The translations under genes were made by a program, and so were the position numbers. The notes under the pieces are model-generated. The model was not told the DNA's origin. It saw only the letters and a list, made by a program, of their open reading frames with translations, and searched no databases. From NCBI GenBank assembly GCA_030544235.1, contig CM060477.1, positions 20,853,934 through 20,917,933 of the forward strand: 64,000 bases of DNA, given 5' to 3'. The stretch comes from Lepturacanthus savala (lineage: Eukaryota > Chordata > Actinopteri > Scombriformes > Trichiuridae). Below, piece by piece: positions 22,601-36,700 of this stretch. Each line of letters opens with the position of its first letter. Positions within the stretch are counted from its first letter, which is position 1.

Positions 22601-24090
22601 CTTTTTAAGGAGGTCAGCCATGAATTCATCCTGGTTCAATATGAGAAGTCTTTAACTCTATATGTGTAAGTTAAAGCTTCTTAAATTCGTAAAGCATGTT
22701 CCTCTTTTTAGGGAGGTCAACAGTCAAATCACAGTGGCTCAGTTTAATCAATCTTTAACTCTTCATGTGAAAGTTAAAGTTTCTAGATTTCTTTGTTCGA
22801 GAAGGCGTATTTCTCTTTTTAAGGAGGTCAGCCATGAATTCATGCTTTGTTCTAGAAGGTATGTTCCTCTTTTTAAGGAAGTCAGCCATGAATTCATCCT
22901 GGTTCAATTTGAGCAATCTTTAACTCTATGTGTGTAAGTTAAAGCTTCTGAAATTCGTAAAGCATGTTCCTCTTTTTAGGGAGGTCAAGAGTCAAATCAC
23001 AGTGGCTCAAGCAATCTTCAACTCTTCATGTGAAAAGAAAAGTTTCTAGATTTCTTTGTTCTAGAAGGTATGTTCCTCTTTTTAAGGAGGTCAGCCATGA
23101 ATTCATGCTTTGTTCTAGAAGGTATGTTCCTCTTTTTAAGGAGGTCAGCCATGAATTCATCCTGGCTCAATTTGAGCAATATTTAACTCTATATGTGTAA
23201 GTTAAAGCTTCTGAAATTCGTAAAGCATGTTCCTCTTTTTAGGGAGGTCAACAGTCAAATCACAGTGGCTCAAGCAATCTTCAACTCTTCATGTGAAAAG
23301 AAAAGTTTCTAGATTTCTTTGTTCTAGAAGGCGTATTCCTCTTTTTAAGGAGGTCAGCCATGAATTCATCCTGGTTCAATATGAGAAGTCTTTAACTCTA
23401 TATGTGTAAGTTAAAGCTTCTTAAATTCGTAAAGCATGTTCCTCTTTTTAGGGAGGTCAACAGTCAAATCACAGTGGCTCAATTTAAGCAATCTTTAACT
23501 CTTCATGTGAAAGTTAAAGTTTCTAGATTTCTTTGTTCTAGAAGGCGTATTCCTCTTTTTAAGGAGGTCAGCCATGAATTCATCCTTTGTTCTAGAAGGT
23601 ATGTTCCTCTTTTTAAGGAGGTCAGCCATGAATTCATCCTGGCTCAATTTGAGCAATCTTTAACTCTATGTGTGTAAGTTAAAGCTTCTGAAATTCGTAA
23701 AGCATGTTCCTCTTTTTAGGGAGGTCAACAGTCAAATCACAGTGGCTCAATTTAAGCAATCTTTAACTCTTCATATGAAAGTTAAAGTTTCTAGATTTCT
23801 TTGTTCTAGAAGGCGTATTCCTCTTTTTAAGGAGGTCAGACATGAATTCATCCTGGCTCAATTTGAGCAATCTTTAACTCTATATGTGTAAGTTAAAGCT
23901 TCTGAAATTCGTAAACTATGTTGCTCTTTTTAGGGAGGTCAACAGTCAAATGGGGTGTGCTGTCTTTAGTCATGCTCCTAATCTGAGACCAGTCTGGTTA
24001 AGGTTAAACCTGACCAGCACAGCTCTCAGGATCCTAGAAGCACTTAAGCTTCTCCACCACGGCAAGGTCACAGCACAGGGAGAAGGTTTA

Positions 24091-24191
<101 letters not shown>

Positions 24192-24630
24192 ACCTCATCA
24201 TGATTTACATGATGAGGCCAACGGTTCTGGTCAGGAGTCAGAGGAATAGACTGCCTAAGTACTTCCAGATACCACATGGGACCCTGTTTTTTTTTTAAAA
24301 AATCTCTATGGTGTCAAATGGCAAAGAAAAACTTATGTTTAAATCCTGTTTGATTTGTCCAATTAATTGCACATATAATGTGCCACGAAAGTCGCACTTT
24401 GTGGTAAAACCGTTGACTTTGAAAATATGAGAAAGAGACGGGAAAGTCTAATACCTGACATCAGCACGGGGAGAGAGAAGTTCCAACGTCACTTATGCAA
24501 CTCTCTAGTCTTTAGTTTTTCTCATTCCGTATTTTTCAAAGTCATATATACCTCTATGACAAAGTGCTATTTTCTTGATTTGCATATTTACATACAAACA
24601 GGATTTAAAGATGAAGTTGTTCCTTGCCAT

Positions 24631-24667
24631 TGACCACCATACATCATTCTATGATGTATGGTGGTCA
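24631..24667. repeat. 17-bp perfect hairpin, module 3
   Basis: Unchanged copy of 843-879. Confidence 0.9.
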
Positions 24668-25018
24668 TATGACAGGGCCCATAGGGTAACCAGAAGGATT
24701 CAGCAATCTATAGGGTTAAAAGTGGGTTAGGGGTGAGTATTTAGGAGTTAGGGGTTCATAGTTTGGGCTTTCTTCTTTTTTAGCATCTTCAGCCCCAGAC
24801 AATTCGTTGCTTCCAGTTTCAGATCTTGCATTCTGGACTTTTGTCCTCACACTCCAGGAGCTTCCAGATGTTCAGGGTCTGCATCTCGATGTGTTTCCAG
24901 CTCTTCTTCTTCTCTCCAGATAGTGCCTTCCTTTATTAATGTGTATTGCAGCTGGTAGTTCTTGGTCCATTAGGATGTTCTTGTCCTTTTCCTCTTGGAG
25001 CTTGGTCATTAACTGCTC

Positions 25019-25970
25019 CTCAATTCATCCTTGCTCAATTTATGATGAATTGAAGCTTCTAAAGTTCCGTGTCCTTTGCTCAATTTAAGCAATCTTCAAC
25101 TCTCTAAAAGTTAATGTTTCTAGATTTCTTTGTTCTAGAAAGCGTATTCCTCTTTTTAAGTAGGTCAGCCATGAATTCATCCTGGCTCAATTTGAGCAAT
25201 CTTTAACTCTATATGTGTAAGTTAAAGCTTCTGAAATTCGTAAAGCATGTTCCTCTTTTTAGGGAGGTCAACAGTCAAATCACAGTGGCTCAATTTAAGG
25301 AATCTTCAATTGAAAGTTAAAGTTTCTAGATGTCTTTGTTCTAGAAGGAATATTCCTCATTTTAGGGAGGTTAGCCAAGAATTCATCCTTTGTTCTAGAA
25401 GACATATTCCTCTTTTTAAGGAGGTCAGCCATGAATTCATCCTTTGTTCTAGAAGGCATATTCCTCTTTTTAAGGAGGTCAGCCATGAATTCATCCTGGC
25501 TCAATTTGAGCAATCTTTAACTCTATATGTGTAAGTTAAAGCTTCTGAAATTCGTAAAGCATGTTCCTCTTTTTAGGGAGGTCAACAGTCAAATCACAGT
25601 GGCTCAATTTAAGCAATCTTTAACTCTTCAATTGAAAGTTAAGGTTTCTAGATTTCTTTGTTCTAGAAGGCATATTCCTCTTTTTAAGGAGGTCAGCCAT
25701 GAATTCATCCTGGCTCACTCAATTTGAGCAAGCTTTAACTCTATATGTGTAAGTTAAAGCATCTGAAATTCGTAAAGCATGTTCCTCTTTTTAAGGAGGT
25801 CAACAGTCAAATCACAGTGGCTCAATTTAAGCAATCTTTAACTCTTAGTGTGAAAGTTGAAGTTTCTGAAAGTCTTTTTTCTTTAAGGCATGTTCCTCTT
25901 TTTAAGGAGGTCAGCCATGAATTCATCCTGGCTCAATTCATGAGCAATCTTTCACTCTTCATGTGAAAGT
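25019..25970. repeat. Short satellite array inside module 3
   Basis: Units here include a 54-bp run of three in a divergent unit (near 25325-25495), with variants such as GGAATATTCCTCATTTTAGG not seen in the long arrays. Confidence 0.85.
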
Positions 25971-26398
25971 TGAAGCTTCTGAACTTCTTTCTTCTGGAAG
26001 GCATTTGTGTTCCTTTCTTTCTGGAGGTCAGCTGTGAATTCATCCTCATGTTAACTTGGAGGTTCTGAAACTGGTACTTCTGTACGTTGTGTCCTTCATC
26101 TGGAGGTCAGCCATGAATTTATCCCGGCTCAATATATGTCTTTAACTCCTTGTGAAATGTGAAGCGCCTGATGTCCAGATTTTCTTGGAGCTCAGCTCCA
26201 AGTCACTGCTGCTCAGCCCCAGGAATTGATCCTGGCTCAATGTATGAGCCATGTTTAACTCCTCAGGTGCAGCTTCTATTTTCTGAAATCTGTAGTTCAA
26301 TACTTTCCCTTTCTTTGTCTGGAGCTCGCCCATGAATTCAACCTCATCTGTAACTTAGAGGTTGAGAAATTCGTAGTTCTGTATGGATAAATATGTGT

Positions 26399-26452
26399 GT
26401 GAGCTCCAGACAGAGACACACAACTAATTGTGTGTCTCTGTCTGGAGCTCAC
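26399..26452. repeat. 25-bp perfect hairpin, module 3
   Basis: Identical to 2515-2568. Confidence 0.95.
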
Positions 26453-26515
26453 CCACAAATGTATTCGTATTCCTGTGCCACCTTTAACTCCTCATATGCA
26501 ACTTGGAACTTGTTT

Positions 26516-26656
26516 TCATTGTTCCAAGTTGTTGCCTCTTATCCTGACTCCATTTGTGTCACGTTTAACTCCTATGAATCTTCGAGCTTCTTGAAGTTTG
26601 TCCAATCTCCTGGTTCTCTGGTTGTTCCTGATGAACTTTTGGGATTGGGGATCCAT
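26516..26656 (-). CDS. Putative 46-codon basic ORF, module 3
   Basis: ATG at 26656 and TGA at 26518-26516. Same translated sequence as modules 1, 2 and 4. Confidence 0.35.
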   Translation of the reverse strand: MDPQSQKFIRNNQRTRRLDKLQEARRFIGVKRDTNGVRIRGNNLEQ

Positions 26657-26763
26657 GTTGACTTCCATTATCCTCTGTGTTTATAGATAATGGTAATGGT
26701 GCAGTGATGATTTTAAAGTTGAACTTGTCTTCAAAACCACTGTCTGTGTGTGTCCGTGGGGTC

Positions 26764-26884
26764 CTTATATAGACTCTGATGCAGGGGGGGATTTGAAACA
26801 TCAAAGACTGCTTTGATCTTTTTGGTGACATCACTCATGTCATGGCCTAGGCTGACTAGGTGATGTCATAGACGTGTGATGTCA
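26764..26884 (-). promoter_or_regulatory. TATA-box promoter with three CRE-like sites, module 3
   Basis: TATATAAG at 26771-26764. CRE-like sites at 26826-26833, 26861-26868 and 26877-26884. Confidence 0.5.
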
Positions 26885-27757
26885 CAGGCAAAATACTAAT
26901 CTCCTAATGTAGTCATGGTAACTGTAGCTGTTTACTTTTGAATCTCATATTGTTGACTGACTTATCAACAAGCAAAACAGGTTAAAAACCCATGTTAATC
27001 CAAAACTGATCAACAGGTCAATGTTTTCATTGATGATCAGAGACAAGAGTCATTTCCCCATTTTATCTCACTTGGTGAGACAGATTTTATAGAAAGTTTT
27101 AATAATGGGATCAATTCACTTTTTGTGTCTGAAATTAATTTTAAACTGATTGTTAAGTATTGATTTTTTTGTCACTATCAATTAACCTTCATCTATCATA
27201 TGTGATCACAGTGAAATATAATCTCTTCAGCTCCTTCAGTTTGTAAAACAAAATGAATAATAATCACAATAATTAACAAATTAGCGACAATATTGTGTAC
27301 TAATACAGTATTATATTGTGTTCTGTAAAGCACTTTATTTGTATTGAAGTGTTACAAATAAAGTTAGAATAATTCTTATATTTTATCAGTTGAGAATCCG
27401 AAATGCACCCTCTGATGTCAAAGATTCACGTAATGAGAAATAATTTGTTTGCTATTAAAATGAGTAATGCATTAATGTATGTGTTTGTATATATAGATAT
27501 AACATGTTAACTTGTTCATCTTGGGAGAATCCCTGAAACACAGAACATTAAAAAATGTCTAAAACATTATTAGTAGAAAGATGATTTGCAGAGCATGGAG
27601 ATATACACCATGTAGATTTGAATATTCATTGAATATTGAATATTATTCTACTATAGACCGATACTGATGGACTGATATTAATAAATTAGCGCATTATATT
27701 TTCTGTGATGGATATTTTCTGTGATTAATTTAAACTATGTATATATTCTTTTTTTTG
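26885..27757. other. AT-rich block of module 3
   Basis: Same content as in module 1. No gene is seen. Confidence 0.5.
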
Positions 27758-27794
27758 TGGGGTGTGCTGTCTTTAGTCATGCTCCTAATCTGAG

Positions 27795-30700
27795 CCAGCC
27801 ATGAATTCATCCTTTGTTCTAGAAGGCGTATTCCTCTTTTTAAGGAGGTCAGCCATGAATTCATCCTGGTTCAATATGAGAAGTCTTTAACTCTATATGT
27901 GTAAGTTAAAGCTTCTTAAATTCGTAACGCATGTTCCTCTTTTTAGGGAGGTCAAGAGTCAAATCACAGTGGCTCAAGCAATCTTCAACTCTTCATGTGA
28001 AAAGAAAAGTTTCTAGATTTCTTTGTTCTAGAAGGCGTATTTCTCTTTTTAAGGAGGTCAGCCATGAATTCATGCTTTGTTCTAGAAGGTATGTTCCTCT
28101 TTTTAAGGAGGTCAGCCATGAATTCATCCTGGCTCAATTTGAGCAATATTTAACTCTATATGTGTAAGTTAAAGCTTCTGAAATTCGTAAAGCATGTTCC
28201 TCTTTTTAGGGAGGTCAACAGTCAAATCACAGTGACTCAAGCAATCTTCAACTCTTCATGTGAAAAGAAAAGTTTCTAGATTTCTTTGTTCTAGAAGGCG
28301 TATTCCTCTTTTTAAGGAGGTCAGCCATGAATTCATCCTGGTTCAATATGAGAAGTCTTTAACTCTATATGTGTAAGTTAAAGCTTCTTAAATTCGTAAA
28401 GCATGTTCCTCTTTTTAGGGAGGTCAACAGTCAAATCACAGTGGCTCAATTTAAGCAATCTTTAACTCTTCATGTGAAAGTTAAAGTTTCTAGATTTCTT
28501 TGTTCTAGAAGGCGTATTCCTCTTTTTAAGGAGGTCAGCCATGAATTCATCCTCTGTTCTAGAAGGCGTATTTCTCTTTTTAAGGAGGTCAGCCATGAAT
28601 TCATCCTGGTTCAATATGAGAAGTCTTTAACTCTATATGTGTAAGTTAAAGCTTCTGAAATTCGTAAAGCATGTTCCTCTTTTTAGGGAGGTCAACAGTC
28701 AAATCACAGTGGCTCAATTTAAGCAATCTTTAACTCTTCAATTTAAAGTTAAAGTTTCTAGATTTCTTTGTTCTAGAAGGCGTATTCCTCTTTTTAAGGA
28801 GGTCAGCCATGAATTCATCCTTTGTTCTAGAAGGTATGTTCCTCTTTTTAAGGAGGTCAGCCATGAATTCATCCTGGCTCAATTTGAGCAATCTTTAACT
28901 CTATGTGTGTAAGTTAAAGCTTCTGAAATTCGTAAAGCATGTTCCTCTTTTTAGGGAGGTCAACAGTCAAATCACAGTGGCTCAATTCAAGCAATCTTTA
29001 ACTCTTCACGTGAAAAGAAAAGTTTCTAGATTTCTTTGTTCTAGAAGGTATGTTCCTCTTTTTAAGGAGGTCAGCCATGAATTCATCCTGGTTCAATATG
29101 AGAAGTCTTTAACTCTATATGTGTAAGTTAAAGTTTCTGAAATTCGTAAAGCATGTTCCTCTTTTTAGGGAGGTCAACAGTCAAATCACAGTGGCTCAAT
29201 TTAATCAATCTTTAACTCTTCACGTGAAAGTTAACGTTTCTAGATTTTTTTGTTCTAGAAGGCGTATTCCTCTCTTAAGGAGGTCAGCCATGAATTCATC
29301 CTGGTTCAATATGAGAAGTCTTTAACTCTATATGTGTAAGTTAAAGCTTCTGAAATTCGTAAAGCATGTTCCTCTTTTTAAGGAGGTCAACAGTCAAATC
29401 ACAGTGGCTCAATTTAAGCAATCTTCAACTCTTCAATTGAAAGTTAAAGTTTCTAGATTTCTTTGTTCTAGAAGGTATGTTCCTCTTTTTAAGGAGGTCA
29501 GCCATGAATTCATCCTGGCTCAATTTGAGCAAGCTTTAACACTATATGTGTAAGTTAAAGCTTCTGAAATTCATAAAGCATGTTCCTCTTTTTAGGGAGG
29601 TCAACAGTCAAATCACAGTGGCTCAATTTAAGCAATCTTCAACTCTTCATGTGAAAGTTAAAGTTTCTAGATTTCTTTGTTCTAGAAGGCGTATTTCTCT
29701 TTTTAAGGAGGTCGGCCATGAATTCATCCTTTGTTCTAGAAGGCGTATTCCTCTTTTTAAGGAGGTCGGCCATGAATTCATCCTTTGTTCTAGAAGGCAT
29801 ATTCCTCTTTTTAAGGAGGTCAGCCATGAATTCATCCTTTGTTCTAGAAGGTATGTTCCTCTTTTTAAGGAGGTCAGCCATGAATTCATCCTTTGTTCTA
29901 GAAGGCATATTCCTCTCTTAAGGAGGTCAGCCATGAATTCATCCTGGTTCAATATGAGAAGTCTTTAACTCTATATGTGTAAGTTAAAGCTTCTGAAATT
30001 CGTAAAGCATGTTCCTCTTTTTAGGGAGGTCAACAGTCAAATCACAGTGGCTCAGTTTAATCAATCTTTAACTCTTCAATTGAAAGTTAAAGTTTCTAGA
30101 TTTCTTTGTTCTAGAAGGCGTATTTCTCTTTTTAAGGAGGTCAGCCATGAATTCATCCTTTGTTCTAGAAGGCGTATTCCTCTTTTTAAGGAGGTCAGCC
30201 ATGAATTCATCCTTTGTTCTAGAAGGCGTATTCCTCTTTTTAAGGAGGTCGGCCATGAATTCATCCTTTGTTCTAGAAGTCATATTCCTCTTTTTAAGGA
30301 GGTCAGCCATGAATTCATCCTTTGTTCTAGAAGGTATGTTCCTCTTTTTAAGGAGGTCAGCCATGAATTCATCCTGGTTCAATATGAGAAGTCTTTAACT
30401 CTATATGTGTAAGTTAAAGCTTCTTAAATTCGTAAAGCATGTTCCTCTTTTTAGGGAGGTCAACAGTCAAATCACAGTGGCTCAATTTAATCAATCTTCA
30501 ACTCGTCAATTGAAAGTTAAAGTTTCTAGATTTCTTTGTTCTAGAAGGCGTATTTCTCTTTTTAAGGAGGTCAGCCATGAATTCATGCTTTGTTCTAGAA
30601 GGTATGTTCCTCTTTTTAAGGAGGTCAGCCATGAATTCATCCTGGTTCAATATGAGCAATCTTTAACTCTATATGTGTAAGTTAAAGCTTCTGAAATTCG

Positions 30701-33700
30701 TAAAGCATGTTCCTCTTTTTAGGGAGGTCAACAGTCAAATCACAGTGGCTCAGTTAAAGCAATCTTCAACTCTTCACGTGAAAGTTAACGTTTCTAGATT
30801 TCTTTGTTCTAGAAGGCGTATTCCTCTTTTTAAGGAGGTCAGCCATGAATTCATCCTGGCTCAATTTGAGCAAGCTTTAACACTATATGTGTAAGTTAAA
30901 GCTTCTTAAATTCGTAAAGCATGTTCCTCTTTTTAGGGAGGTCAACAGTCAAATCACAGTGGCTCAATTTAATCAATCTTCAACTCGTCAATTGAAAGTT
31001 AAAGTTTCTAGATTTCTTTGTTCTAGAAGGCGTATTTCTCTTTTTAAGGAGGTCAGCCATGAATTCATGCTTTGTTCTAGAAGGTATGTTCCTCTTTTTA
31101 AGGAGGTCGGCCATGAATTCATCCTTTGTTCTAGAAGGCGTATTCCTCTTTTTAAGGAGGTCAGCCATGAATTCATCCTTTGTTCTAGAAGGCGTATTCC
31201 TCTTTTTAAGGAGGTCGGCCATGAATTCATCCTTTGTTCTAGAAGGCATATTCCTCTTTTTAAGGAGGTCAGCCATGAATTCATCCTTTGTTCTAGAAGG
31301 TATGTTCCTCTTTTTAAGGAGGTCAGCCATGAATTCATCCTGGTTCAATATGAGAAGTCTTTAACTCTATATGTGTAAGTTAAAGCTTCTTAAATTCGTA
31401 CAGCATGTTCCTCTTTTTAGGGAGGTCAACAGTCAAATCACAGTGGCTCAATTTAATCAATCTTCAACTCGTCAATTGAAAGTTAAAGTTTCTAGATTTC
31501 TTTGTTCTAGAATGCGTATTTCTCTTTTTAAGGAGGTCAGCCATGAATTCATGCTTTGTTCTAGAAGGTATGTTCCTCTTTTTAAGGAGGTCAGCCATGA
31601 ATTTATCCTGGTTCAATATGAGCAATCTTTAACTCTATATGTGTAAGTTAAAGCTTCTGAAATTCGTAAAGCATGTTCCTCTTTTTAGGGAGGTCAACAG
31701 TCAAATCACAGTGGCTCAGTTAAAGCAATCTTCAACTCTTCACGTGAAAGTTAACGTTTCTAGATTTCTTTGTTCTAGAAGGCGTATTCCTCTTTTTAAG
31801 GAGGTCAGCCATGAATTCATCCTGGCTCAATTTGAGCAAGCTTTAACACTATATGTGTAAGTTAAAGCTTCTGAAATTCATAAAGCATGTTCCTCTTTTT
31901 AGGGAGGTCAACAGTCAAATCACAGTGGCTCAATTTAAGCAATCTTCAACTCTTCATGTGAAAGTTAAAGTTTCTAGATTTCTTTGTTCTAGAAGGCGTA
32001 TTTCTCTTTTTAAGGAGGTCGGCCATGAATTCATCCTTTGTTCTAGAAGGCGTATTCCTCTTTTTAAGGAGGTCGGCCATGAATTCATCCTTTGTTCTAG
32101 AAGGTATGTTCCTCTTTTTAAGGAGGTCAGCCATGAATTCATCCTGGTTCAATATGAGAAGTCTTTAACTCTATATGTGTAAGTTAAAGCTTCTGAAATT
32201 CGTAAAGCATGTTCCTCTTTTTAGGGAGGTCAACAGTCAAATCACAGTGGCTCAGTTTAATCAATCTTTAACTCTTCAATTGAAAGTTAAAGTTTCTAGA
32301 TTTCTTTGTTCTAGAAGGCGTATTTCTCTTTTTAAGGAGGTCGGCCATGAATTCATCCTTTGTTCTAGAAGGCGTATTCCTCTTTTTAAGGAGGTCAGCC
32401 ATGAATTCATCCTTTGTTCTAGAAGGCGTATTCCTCTTTTTAAGGAGGTCGGCCATGAATTCATCCTTTGTTCTAGAAGTCATATTCCTCTTTTTAAGGA
32501 GGTCAGCCATGAATTCATCCTTTGTTCTAGAAGGTATGTTCCTCTTTTTAAGGAGGTCAGCCATGAATTCATCCTGGTTCAATATGAGAAGTCTTTAACT
32601 CTATATGTGTAAGTTAAAGCTTCTTAAATTCGTAAAGCATGTTCCTCTTTTTAGGGAGGTCAACAGTCAAATCACAGTGGCTCAATTTAATCAATCTTCA
32701 ACTCGTCAATTGAAAGTTAAAGTTTCTAGATTTCTTTGTTCTAGAAGGCGTATTTCTCTTTTTAAGGAGGTCAGCCATGAATTCATCCTGGTTCAATATG
32801 AGCAATCTTTAACTCTATATCTGTAAGTTAAAGCTTCTGAAATTCGTAAAGCATGTTCCTCTTTTTAGGGAGGTCAACAGTCAAATCACAGTGGCTCAGT
32901 TAAAGCAATCTTCAACTCTTCACGTGAAAGTTAACGTTTCTAGATTTCTTTGTTCTAGAAGGCGTATTCCTCTTTTTAAGGAGGTCAGCCATGAATTCAT
33001 CCTGGCTCAATTTGAGCAAGCTTTAACACTATATGTGTAAGTTAAAGCTTCTGAAATTCATAAAGCATGTTCCTCTTTTTAGGGAGGTCAACAGTCAAAT
33101 CACAGTGGCTCAATTTAAGCAATCTTCAACTCTTCATGTGAAAGTTAAAGTTTCTAGATTTCTTTGTTCTAGAAGGCGTATTTCTCTTTTTAAGGAGGTC
33201 GGCCATGAATTCATCCTTTGTTCTAGAAGGCGTATTCCTCTTTTTAAGGAGGTCGGCCATGAATTCATCCTTTGTTCTAGAAGGCATATTCCTCTTTTTA
33301 AGGAGGTCAGCCATGAATTCATCCTTTGTTCTAGAAGGTATGTTCCTCTTTTTAAGGAGGTCAGCCATGAATTCATCCTGGTTCAATATGAGCAATCTTT
33401 AACTCTATATCTGTAAGTTAAAGCTTCTGAAATTCGTAAAGCATGTTCCTCTTTTTAGGGAGGTCAACAGTCAAATCACAGTGGCTCAGTTAAAGCAATC
33501 TTCAACTCTTCACGTGAAAGTTAACGTTTCTAGATTTCTTTGTTCTAGAAGGCGTATTCCTCTTTTTAAGGAGGTCAGCCATGAATTCATCCTGGCTCAA
33601 TTTGAGCAAGCTTTAACACTATATGTGTAAGTTAAAGCTTCTGAAATTCATAAAGCATGTTCCTCTTTTTAGGGAGGTCAACAGTCAAATCACAGTGGCT

Positions 33701-36700
33701 CAATTTAAGCAATCTTCAACTCTTCATGTGAAAGTTAAAGTTTCTAGATTTCTTTGTTCTAGAAGGCGTATTTCTCTTTTTAAGGAGGTCGGCCATGAAT
33801 TCATCCTTTGTTCTAGAAGGCGTATTCCTCTTTTTAAGGAGGTCGGCCATGAATTCATCCTTTGTTCTAGAAGGCATATTCCTCTTTTTAAGGAGGTCAG
33901 CCATGAATTCATCCTTTGTTCTAGAAGGTATGTTCCTCTTTTTAAGGAGGTCAGCCATGAATTCATCCTGGTTCAATATGAGAAGTCTTTAACTCTATAT
34001 GTGTAAGTTAAAGCTTCTGAAATTCGTAAAGCATGTTCCTCTTTTTAGGGAGGTCAACAGTCAAATCACAGTGGCTCAGTTTAATCAATCTTTAACTCTT
34101 CAATTGAAAGTTAAAGTTTCTAGATTTCTTTGTTCTAGAAGGCGTATTTCTCTTTTTAAGGAGGTCAGCCATGAATTCATCCTTTGTTCTAGAAGGCGTA
34201 TTCCTCTTTTTAAGGAGGTCAGCCATGAATTCATCCTTTGTTCTAGAAGGCGTATTCCTCTTTTTAAGGAGGTCGGCCATGAATTCATCCTTTGTTCTAG
34301 AAGGCGTATTTCTCTTTTTAAGGAGGTCAGCCATGAATTCATGCTTTGTTCTAGAAGGTATGTTCCTCTTTTTAAGGAGGTCAGCCATGAATTCATCCTG
34401 GTTCAATATGAGCAATCTTTAACTCTATATGTGTAAGTTAAAGCTTCTGAAATTCGTAAAGCATGTTCCTCTTTTTAGGGAGGTCAACAGTCAAATCACA
34501 GTGGCTCAGTTAAAGCAATCTTCAACTCTTCACGTGAAAGTTAACGTTTCTAGATTTCTTTGTTCTAGAAGGCGTATTCCTCTTTTTAAGGAGGTCAGCC
34601 ATGAATTCATCCTGGCTCAATTTGAGCAAGCTTTAACACTATATGTGTAAGTTAAAGCTTCTGAAATTCATAAAGCATGTTCCTCTTTTTAGGGAGGTCA
34701 ACAGTCAAATCACAGTGGCTCAATTTAAGCAATCTTCAACTCTTCATGTGAAAGTTAAAGTTTCTAGATTTCTTTGTTCTAGAAGGCGTATTTCTCTTTT
34801 TAAGGAGGTCAGCCATGAATTCATCCTTTGTTCTAGAAGGCGTATTCCTCTTTTTAAGGAGGTCGGCCATGAATTCATCCTTTGTTCTAGAAGGCGTATT
34901 CCTCTTTTTAAGGAGGTCAGCCATGAATTCATCCTTTGTTCTAGAAGGCGTATTCCTCTTTTTAAGGAGGTCGGCCATGAATTCATCCTTTGTTCTAGAA
35001 GGCATATTCCTCTTTTTAAGGAGGTCAGCCATGAATTCATCCTTTGTTCTAGAAGGTATGTTCCTCTTTTTAAGGAGGTCAGCCATGAATTCATCCTGGT
35101 TCAATATGAGAAGTCTTTAACTCTATATGTGTAAGTTAAAGGTTCTTAAATTCGTAAAGCATGTTCCTCTTTTTAGGGAGGTCAACAGTCAAATCACAGT
35201 GGCTCAATTTAATCAATCTTCAACTCGTCAATTGAAAGTTAAAGTTTCTAGATTTCTTTGTTCTAGAAGGCGTATTTCTCTTTTTAAGGAGGTCAGCCAT
35301 GAATTCATCCTGGCTCAATTTGAGCAAGCTTTAACACTATATGTGTAAGTTAAAGCTTCTGAAATTCATAAAGCATGTTCCTCTTTTTAGGGAGGTCAAC
35401 AGTCAAATCACAGTGGCTCAATTTAAGCAATCTTCAACTCTTCATGTGAAAGTTAAAGTTTCTAGATTTCTTTGTTCTAGAAGGCGTATTTCTCTTTTTA
35501 AGGAGGTCAGCCATGAATTCATCCTTTGTTCTAGAAGGCGTATTCCTCTTTTTAAGGAGGTCAGCCATGAATTCATCCTTTGTTCTAGAAGGCGTATTCC
35601 TCTTTTTAAGGAGGTCAGCCATGAATTCATCCTTTGTTCTAGAAGGCGTATTCCTCTTTTTAAGGAGGTCGGCCATGAATTCATCCTTTGTTCTAGAAGG
35701 CATATTCCTCTTTTTAAGGAGGTCAGCCATGAATTCATCCTTTGTTCTAGAAGGTATGTTCCTCTTTTTAAGGAGGTCGGCCATGAATTCATCCTTTGTT
35801 CTAGAAGGCGTATTCCTCTTTTTAAGGAGGTCAGCCATGAATTCATCCTTTGTTCTAGAAGGCGTATTCCTCTTTTTAAGGAGGTCGGCCATGAATTCAT
35901 CCTTTGTTCTAGAAGGCATATTCCTCTTTTTAAGGAGGTCAGCCATGAATTCATCCTTTGTTCTAGAAGGTATGTTCCTCTTTTTAAGGAGGTCAGCCAT
36001 GAATTCATCCTGGTTCAATATGAGAAGTCTTTAACTCTATATGTGTAAGTTAAAGCTTCTTAAATTCGTAAAGCATGTTCCTCTTTTTAGGGAGGTCAAC
36101 AGTCAAATCACAGTGGCTCAATTTAATCAATCTTCAACTCGTCAATTGAAAGTTAAAGTTTCTAGATTTCTTTGTTCTAGAATGCGTATTTCTCTTTTTA
36201 AGGAGGTCAGCCATGAATTCATGCTTTGTTCTAGAAGGTATGTTCCTCTTTTTAAGGAGGTCAGCCATGAATTCATCCTGGCTCAATTTGAGCAAGCTTT
36301 AACACTATATGTGTAAGTTAAAGCTTCTGAAATTCATAAAGCATGTTCCTCTTTTTAGGGAGGTCAACAGTCAAATCACAGTGGCTCAATTTAAGCAATC
36401 TTCAACTCTTCATGTGAAAGTTAAAGTTTCTAGATTTCTTTGTTCTAGAAGGCGTATTTCTCTTTTTAAGGAGGTCGGCCATGAATTCATCCTTTGTTCT
36501 AGAAGGCGTATTCCTCTTTTTAAGGAGGTCGGCCATGAATTCATCCTTTGTTCTAGAAGGCATATTCCTCTTTTTAAGGAGGTCAGCCATGAATTCATCC
36601 TTTGTTCTAGAATGTATGTTCCTCTTTTTAAGGAGGTCAGCCATGAATTCATCCTGGCTCAATTTGAGCAATCTTTAACTCTATATGTGTAAGTTAAAGC

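Larger units (their letters stand above)
9517..23950. repeat. Satellite array B (14.4 kb)
   Basis: The longest array. Units of 214 + 54n bp, with n from 0 to 7, are all head to tail. Each unit is a first half of about 103 bp (GTTAAAGCTTCTGAAATTCG onward) and a second half of about 111 bp (GTTAAAGTTTCTAGATTTC onward), clearly homologous to each other. The 54-bp segment runs from TTTGTTCTAG to GAATTCATCC. The longest run here is eight segments at 12001-12432. Many short ORFs arise because both 54-bp frames and their complements lack stops. They overlap by 8 bp from unit to unit and are not credible genes. Confidence 0.97.
24790..26515 (-). pseudogene. Decayed coiled-coil-like repeat coding region, copy 3
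   Basis: Minus-strand remnant as in module 1, including the 63-codon MGELQTKKGKV stretch (26333-26142). Stops and frame changes are shared with the other copies. Confidence 0.4.

Noticed and set aside
9517..23950. Regular direct repeats as a CRISPR array
   Set aside because: There are no unique spacers; the whole unit is repeated, and the genome is eukaryotic.
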